Assembly (NCBI GenBank): GCA_903857815.1
Contig: CAIOGK010000053.1
Coordinates: 1-16,285 of the forward strand
Direction: 5' to 3'
From: Candidatus Falkowiibacteriota bacterium
GTDB lineage: Bacteria > Patescibacteriota > Patescibacteriia > Patescibacteriales > UBA12465
DNA length: 16,285 bases
The notes below the pieces were generated by a model. The model ran no database searches, was not told where the DNA came from, and worked only from the letters and a program-made list of their open reading frames with translations. Made by a program: the position numbers and the translations under genes. The stretch's first letter is position 1, and each line of letters begins with the position of its first letter. Below are positions 12,411-16,285 of the stretch, piece by piece.

Positions 12411-13662
12411 TTCTTTTCAAGATATTATCAATCTCTATTAAACGATTATACTTAGAAATTCTTTCTCCTCGGGATAAGGAGCCCGCTTTAAGATAATCAG
12501 CGCGTACTGCCACTGCAAAGTCTACAATAAAATCATCATTAGTTTCACTACTCCTACTAGATACAATAACCCGATAATTATGTTTATTGGCTAATTTTAC
12601 ACATTCCACAGCTTCCGTCAAGGTCCCAACCTGATTTAGCTTAATTACCAAGGAATTTGCTGCCTGTTCTTGAATCCCTTTGCGCAAGCGATTAATATTA
12701 GTTGCGAAAAGATCATCTCCGACTATCATTATATCTTTACCTAATTCAGCAGTTAAATCGTGCCATTTTTTCCAATCATCTTCTGCTAACCCATCTTCCA
12801 AATAGATAATTGGGTATTTTTTAAACCAGGAATCATATAATCCAATTAGAGTATCAGATGTAAAGTAGGCATTATCTAAAGGAAAAACGTAGCGTTTGGT
12901 ATTTTCTTCGAACAGAATTGAAGAACCGACATCTACGCCTAACCATAAGTCTTTTCCCGGGTTATAACCAGCCCGTATAGAAGCCGCTAACATTAGTTCT
13001 ATCGCTTCAATACTGGAATCAAGATCTGGCGCATAACCACCCTCCACCCCCGTATCAGTATCATAACCGGAATTTTTTAATTCATCTCCCAAAGCATGAA
13101 AAATATCCGCCCCCTCTTGAACCATTTCTGAGGCGCCAGCTTTTTTAGGAATAATTAAAAATTCTTCAAAATCTAAATTAGTATCAGCATGACGTCCACC
13201 ATTAAAAATATTAAAAATAGGAGTTGGCATTCCGGGATTAATTAAAGAAAAAGTTTCTCCTAAATATTCAAATAATTCTTGATTATTAATTGCGGCGCCC
13301 GCACGAGCGCAAACTAAAGAAACGGCGAGAATTGTATTAACACCAAGATTTGATTTATTTTCCGTACCATCAAGCTCAATTAATTTTTTATCTATTTCCG
13401 CTTGTTTCAAAATATCAATATCCGCTAACGCCGGAGCAATTACTTCATTTATTTTTGTTATCGCCTTTAAGACACCTAAGCCTTGATAACGCTTTTTATC
13501 GCCATCACGTAATTCAACGGCCTCGTAAACACTCACCGGAGAAACCCCCGGTACGCTAGCACGAGCCTTTAAACCATTATCTAAAATTATCTCAGCCTCT
13601 AAAGTCGGCCAACCACGAGAATCTAAAATTTCTCTAGCGGTAAGGCTTTTTATCTTTGGCAT
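12400..13662 (-). CDS. eno: Enolase with altered catalytic flap
   Basis: 420 residues from the ATG at 13662 (MPKIKSLTAREILDSRGWPT); the longer open frame would run through the pgk stop region and is not credible. Family: 2-phosphoglycerate to phosphoenolpyruvate. Retained: metal site Asp244, Glu289 and Asp316; Glu167 and Glu207; base Lys341 in VIKLNQVGTLTE; Arg370; Lys392 in KAGSLSRGER; and GGRHADTN. Altered: flap loop 1, normally VPSGASTGxxEA, reads VPGVSPVSVYEA (37-48), so the Ser that ligates the second Mg2+ is Pro and its neighbours are changed. SHRSGET reads SSRSSET (368-374), so the catalytic-site His is Ser369. It lies 13 nt after pgk and overlaps gpmI-like. The enolase fold is certain; normal activity is doubtful. 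Confidence 0.93.
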   Translation of the reverse strand: MPKIKSLTAREILDSRGWPTLEAEIILDNGLKARASVPGVSPVSVYEAVELRDGDKKRYQGLGVLKAITKINEVIAPALADIDILKQAEIDKKLIELDGTENKSNLGVNTILAVSLVCARAGAAINNQELFEYLGETFSLINPGMPTPIFNIFNGGRHADTNLDFEEFLIIPKKAGASEMVQEGADIFHALGDELKNSGYDTDTGVEGGYAPDLDSSIEAIELMLAASIRAGYNPGKDLWLGVDVGSSILFEENTKRYVFPLDNAYFTSDTLIGLYDSWFKKYPIIYLEDGLAEDDWKKWHDLTAELGKDIMIVGDDLFATNINRLRKGIQEQAANSLVIKLNQVGTLTEAVECVKLANKHNYRVIVSSRSSETNDDFIVDFAVAVRADYLKAGSLSRGERISKYNRLIEIDNILKRNGK

Positions 13663-13675
13663 ATATTTTAATTTA

Positions 13676-14851
13676 TTATGAAATGATTTTTTTAAGTCCC
13701 GGCATTTTTTCGCCACCCAAATAAGATAACATGGCGCCTCCGGCCGTTGAAACCCAATCAACATATTCCATCATACTACTAGCTTTAAGGGCTTCAACCG
13801 TTTCCCCGCCGCCAACCAATCCATAAGCTTTTCCAGTAGAACGAGCAGCTATTAAACGAGCAACGGCAAGTGTGCCATTTTTAAAATGTTCTTCTTCAAA
13901 CTTTCCCATGGGACCATTCCAAATAATAGTTTGCGCTTTCTTTATATACCCCGCGTAAAGCATAATTGTTTTGGGACCAATATCGAGAATCGATTCATTT
14001 TTGTTAACTTCATTAATCTTTTTAACAAATATTTTCCCAGTCGCACTTTTTACAATCACATCAACCGGTAAAATTATTTTTTTATCCTGAGACTTCCCTT
14101 TCAGTATTTTCTTAATTACCGTCAAACTATCAGAATCATATAAAGAGCGACCAATTTCTAATTTTTTAAACTTAAAAAAATTATTAGCTAAACCGCCACC
14201 CACTAAAATCTGACTCGCTGAAGAATATAGTTTAGCTATTAAAGGGGCTTTGGTATTTATTTTAGCACCGCCCATAACTACTACGAAAGGTTTCTTAGGT
14301 TTTAATACTTTATTTAAAGCTTGTAATTCTTTTTCTACTAAAATACCAGCGCAAGCTGGGAGATAATTTTTCACAGCCGAAACGGAGGCTTGAGCCCGAT
14401 GAGAAACAGCAAACGCATCATTAATATAAATATCAGCTAAACCCGCTAACTGCTTCGCAAAAACTATTTCATCAGCCAACTCGCCTTTATTAAAACGTAA
14501 ATTTTCTAAAAATATTATTTCTCCTGGCTGCATTTTATTAATAGCAACTTCGACTTTTTTACCAACAGTTTCAGGAATAAACTTAATTTTTTCTCCGATA
14601 ACCTTTTGTAAACGAGCCGCTAACGGCGCAACTGAAAGGTTTAAATCAATTTTACCCCCCGGGTCACCAAGATGAGTAATAATAATAATTTTCGCTTTCT
14701 GAGTTAATAATAATTTAAGAGTTTCTAACCCCGCAACTATTTTATAATCATCCTTGATTTTTTTATCCTTAAGCGGAACATTAAAATCAACGCGCAACAG
14801 GACTCTTTTGCCCGCTAAATTTTTTATAGTACTAATGGAATTAATTTTCAT
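13676..14851 (-). CDS. pgk: Phosphoglycerate kinase
   Basis: 391 residues from the ATG at 14851 (MKINSISTIKNLAGKRVLLRVDFNVP); the upstream open extension overlaps the preceding gene. It transfers phosphate between 1,3-bisphosphoglycerate and ADP. Present: RVDFNVP (20-26), FLENLRFNKGE, DAFAVSHRAQAS, VVMGGAKINTK, GGGLANNFF, LDIGPKT, WNGPMGKFEEE, VGGGETVEAL and STAGGAMLSYLGG. Departures from the usual residues: the Arg of DDxRI (yeast Arg38) is Lys, the Arg of SHLGRP (yeast Arg65) is Asp63 in THLGDPGG, and the Mg-nucleotide Asp of GGGDT is Glu. Some of these may be lineage variants. It lies 10 nt after the HtrA-like gene and 13 nt before eno. The kinase assignment is firm. Confidence 0.95.
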   Translation of the reverse strand: MKINSISTIKNLAGKRVLLRVDFNVPLKDKKIKDDYKIVAGLETLKLLLTQKAKIIIITHLGDPGGKIDLNLSVAPLAARLQKVIGEKIKFIPETVGKKVEVAINKMQPGEIIFLENLRFNKGELADEIVFAKQLAGLADIYINDAFAVSHRAQASVSAVKNYLPACAGILVEKELQALNKVLKPKKPFVVVMGGAKINTKAPLIAKLYSSASQILVGGGLANNFFKFKKLEIGRSLYDSDSLTVIKKILKGKSQDKKIILPVDVIVKSATGKIFVKKINEVNKNESILDIGPKTIMLYAGYIKKAQTIIWNGPMGKFEEEHFKNGTLAVARLIAARSTGKAYGLVGGGETVEALKASSMMEYVDWVSTAGGAMLSYLGGEKMPGLKKIIS

Positions 14852-14861
14852 AAAAAATAAT

Positions 14862-16004
14862 TTATTTTTTTGCTCCCAATTTAATATTAACCTCCTTTTC
14901 AATGCCATTTCTTTGATAAGTTAAAGTAATCGTATCGCCGGGATTAAAATTAGAAATTATATTTGCTAAATCATTATTAGCATCAAGTTCTTGATTATTT
15001 ATCCAAGTTATTATATCGCCTTCTTTTAAGCCAGCTAGTTCAGCGGGGCTATTTTTTAAAACTGCCAAAGCTCCTTCTGTTTTATATAACCAAGCGCCTT
15101 TTTCAAGGCTGATACCCAAAGATTTTGTAGAACTTAAATCAAGATAATTAACTCCTAAAACTGGCTGTGAAATTACTCCCTTTTTGAAAAAACTCTGCCA
15201 ATAAGCATTATAGGAAAAAGCGGGGATAACTTCCTTGTCGGTTCCAATTATCGCGACTAAATCGCCAGCTAAATTAAAAACAAAAGAATTTTTATATTCA
15301 TCCCCCATGTCACCTGCGAAAGTAAATCTAGAATTTAAGGAATCGCTACTTAAAACCGGGGACATTTTTTTAAAAGAAGATATCGAAGTTAAAAAAACAT
15401 TACTAAAACCATTAATTGCTAATACTGATTGTCCTAAAGATATATCTGAACGTAAAACAATTTTCTTAATAGATAAATTGCTAGCCGCAGTTAAGTGTAA
15501 AAATGTTAAACTACCAGGTAAATCGTTAAACCCAGCAATTTGGTCTAATTTATAAACCTTGCGATCACTAGTAATCGCAACATAATTTTTAATATTTAAA
15601 GTCTTTTTAATATCATCTGGAATAGAAATAGCTACCCAGCCATCAGCAGTAACTGCTAAACCAACCAAAAATGGTTCATCAAGTTTATAATAATCAGTCG
15701 AGGTCGCTTTGCTACCATCTATTTCCTTAAAAATTCCAATTAATGCCGGCCTAATGGAGTTAATTGTTTCACTTACCTTGATATCCTGGCTTACAACAAC
15801 TTTTTTTGCGTCTCTAATAATTAAATTGGAACGATTATTATTTAAATCGTTTAGATTAACTTCGTTATTAAAATACGGTACTGAGAAATCTTTCAAAAAA
15901 TAAACTCGCGTAACTATTTCACCGGCTGCCCCAGCTATCAAGCCACAAACTACCGATAATATTATAGCGGGCAGAAGACGATTATTTTTTACAATGTTTG
16001 ACAT
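14862..16004 (-). CDS. HtrA/DegP-like membrane-anchored PDZ protein, apparently protease-dead
   Basis: 380 residues from the ATG at 16004; a longer form would start at a TTG inside the preceding gene. Layout: basic N-terminus and transmembrane helix (12-30), a coil, a trypsin-like S1C domain (~85-255), and a PDZ domain (~281-378: LGVNYLDL, NSPAELAGLKEGDIITWINN, NPGDTITLTYQRNG). Alignment by eye to HtrA puts the His motif (TNxHV) at VAISIPDDI, the Asp motif (DLAVL) at GSLTFLHL, and GNSGGPL at YKNSFVFNL, so all three catalytic residues are missing. The PDZ appears intact, so it may bind envelope protein termini without cleaving them. It is 10 nt upstream of pgk, an unusual neighbour for a quality-control protein. 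Confidence 0.82.
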   Translation of the reverse strand: MSNIVKNNRLLPAIILSVVCGLIAGAAGEIVTRVYFLKDFSVPYFNNEVNLNDLNNNRSNLIIRDAKKVVVSQDIKVSETINSIRPALIGIFKEIDGSKATSTDYYKLDEPFLVGLAVTADGWVAISIPDDIKKTLNIKNYVAITSDRKVYKLDQIAGFNDLPGSLTFLHLTAASNLSIKKIVLRSDISLGQSVLAINGFSNVFLTSISSFKKMSPVLSSDSLNSRFTFAGDMGDEYKNSFVFNLAGDLVAIIGTDKEVIPAFSYNAYWQSFFKKGVISQPVLGVNYLDLSSTKSLGISLEKGAWLYKTEGALAVLKNSPAELAGLKEGDIITWINNQELDANNDLANIISNFNPGDTITLTYQRNGIEKEVNIKLGAKK

Positions 16005-16027
16005 ATAGAATAGGTTATTAACCGTAC

Positions 16028-16285
16028 TTAGAACCAACGCGAAGTTAAAAGTAATATAATAATAAGAATTAAACTAAAAATAAGAGGTAGGCGTAAAGTT
16101 TTAACAGAAAAATCATTACGTAAAGCTAGTCGTAATGCCATTAGTAATAGATAATAAAAAACAGCTATTAAAAAACCAAGGATATTAAAACTTAAAGGTA
16201 AAAAATAAACAACCAAAGTAAGTTCCGCTAAAATAAAAGTACTAGCTAGAAAGAATGGCAACTTTTCCACAACATTTAAACGACC
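16028..16285 (-). CDS. C-terminal part of a polytopic membrane protein (partial)
   Basis: The frame is open to the right edge without an upstream stop. The visible GTG at 16268-16270 need not be the start, and the reading continues as GRLNVVEKLPFF. About 85 residues are visible, ending at a TAA (16028-16030). They contain three hydrophobic helices (FFLASTFILAELTLVVYFLP, NILGFLIAVFYYLLLMALRL, LIFSLILIIILLLTS) separated by a short Arg/Lys loop. I recognise no family. It is 23 nt upstream of the HtrA-like gene, so it is probably in the same operon. Confidence 0.6.
   Translation of the reverse strand, partial: GRLNVVEKLPFFLASTFILAELTLVVYFLPLSFNILGFLIAVFYYLLLMALRLALRNDFSVKTLRLPLIFSLILIIILLLTSRWF

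Noticed and set aside
15235..15555. 106-codon plus-strand frame
   Set aside because: Antisense shadow of the HtrA-like gene, whose PDZ motifs prove the minus-strand frame.
1..16285. CRISPR arrays, insertion sequences, attachment sites, or prophage genes
   Set aside because: I saw no regularly spaced repeats, transposase or integrase motifs, or long flanking repeats.

Overview
The window looks like part of the chromosome of a Patescibacteria (Candidate Phyla Radiation) bacterium. Supporting signs are: AT-rich DNA; short genes packed in operons with gaps or overlaps of a few bases; almost no Shine-Dalgarno sequences; tRNAs without an encoded CCA end; a T4SS-pilin-like small secreted protein and a divergent-PAP2 (DUF212) protein, both frequent in that group; and many small orphan proteins. 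All 19 stop codons I could read are TAA or TAG. The assignment is inference, because no rRNA or marker phylogeny can be run here.

Layout. 1-1605 (minus strand): start of a membrane or lipoprotein gene, rpmG (bL33), mutM, a 34-codon membrane peptide ORF and tRNA-Tyr(GTA). 1620-4240 (minus): a pilin-like gene, then a two-gene unit (a 229-aa helical protein and a 430-aa polytopic membrane protein) driven by a perfect consensus promoter. 4246-5172 (minus): a CruF/DUF422-like membrane protein with its own terminator and an apparently leaderless start. 5196-7875 (minus): galE-like epimerase, tpiA, a membrane-anchored TPR protein and tRNA-Thr(GGT). 7895-8437 (minus): an orphan 155-aa gene, divergent from gyrB (plus) and the DUF212 gene (plus). 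A bidirectional terminator at 11122-11155 separates these from the minus-strand genes to its right: an orphan 93-aa gene, then gpmI-like, eno, pgk, an HtrA-like PDZ protein and a partial membrane protein entering from the right edge.

The part most worth attention is the right-hand operon (11508-16285). Four consecutive intact ORFs have families that are easy to recognise but active sites that are altered. The HtrA-like protein has no visible catalytic triad. Pgk departs from the family at three substrate or metal positions. Enolase has lost the SGASTG flap serine and the His of SHRSGET. The phosphoglycerate-mutase-like protein lacks the whole phosphotransferase domain, the phospho-serine motif and four of seven metal ligands. 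Elsewhere, tpiA has Trp in place of the near-invariant Ser of GHSERR. Since mutase and enolase catalyse successive steps, this may be a lower-glycolysis module that has been repurposed or is degenerating as a unit while its reading frames are preserved.
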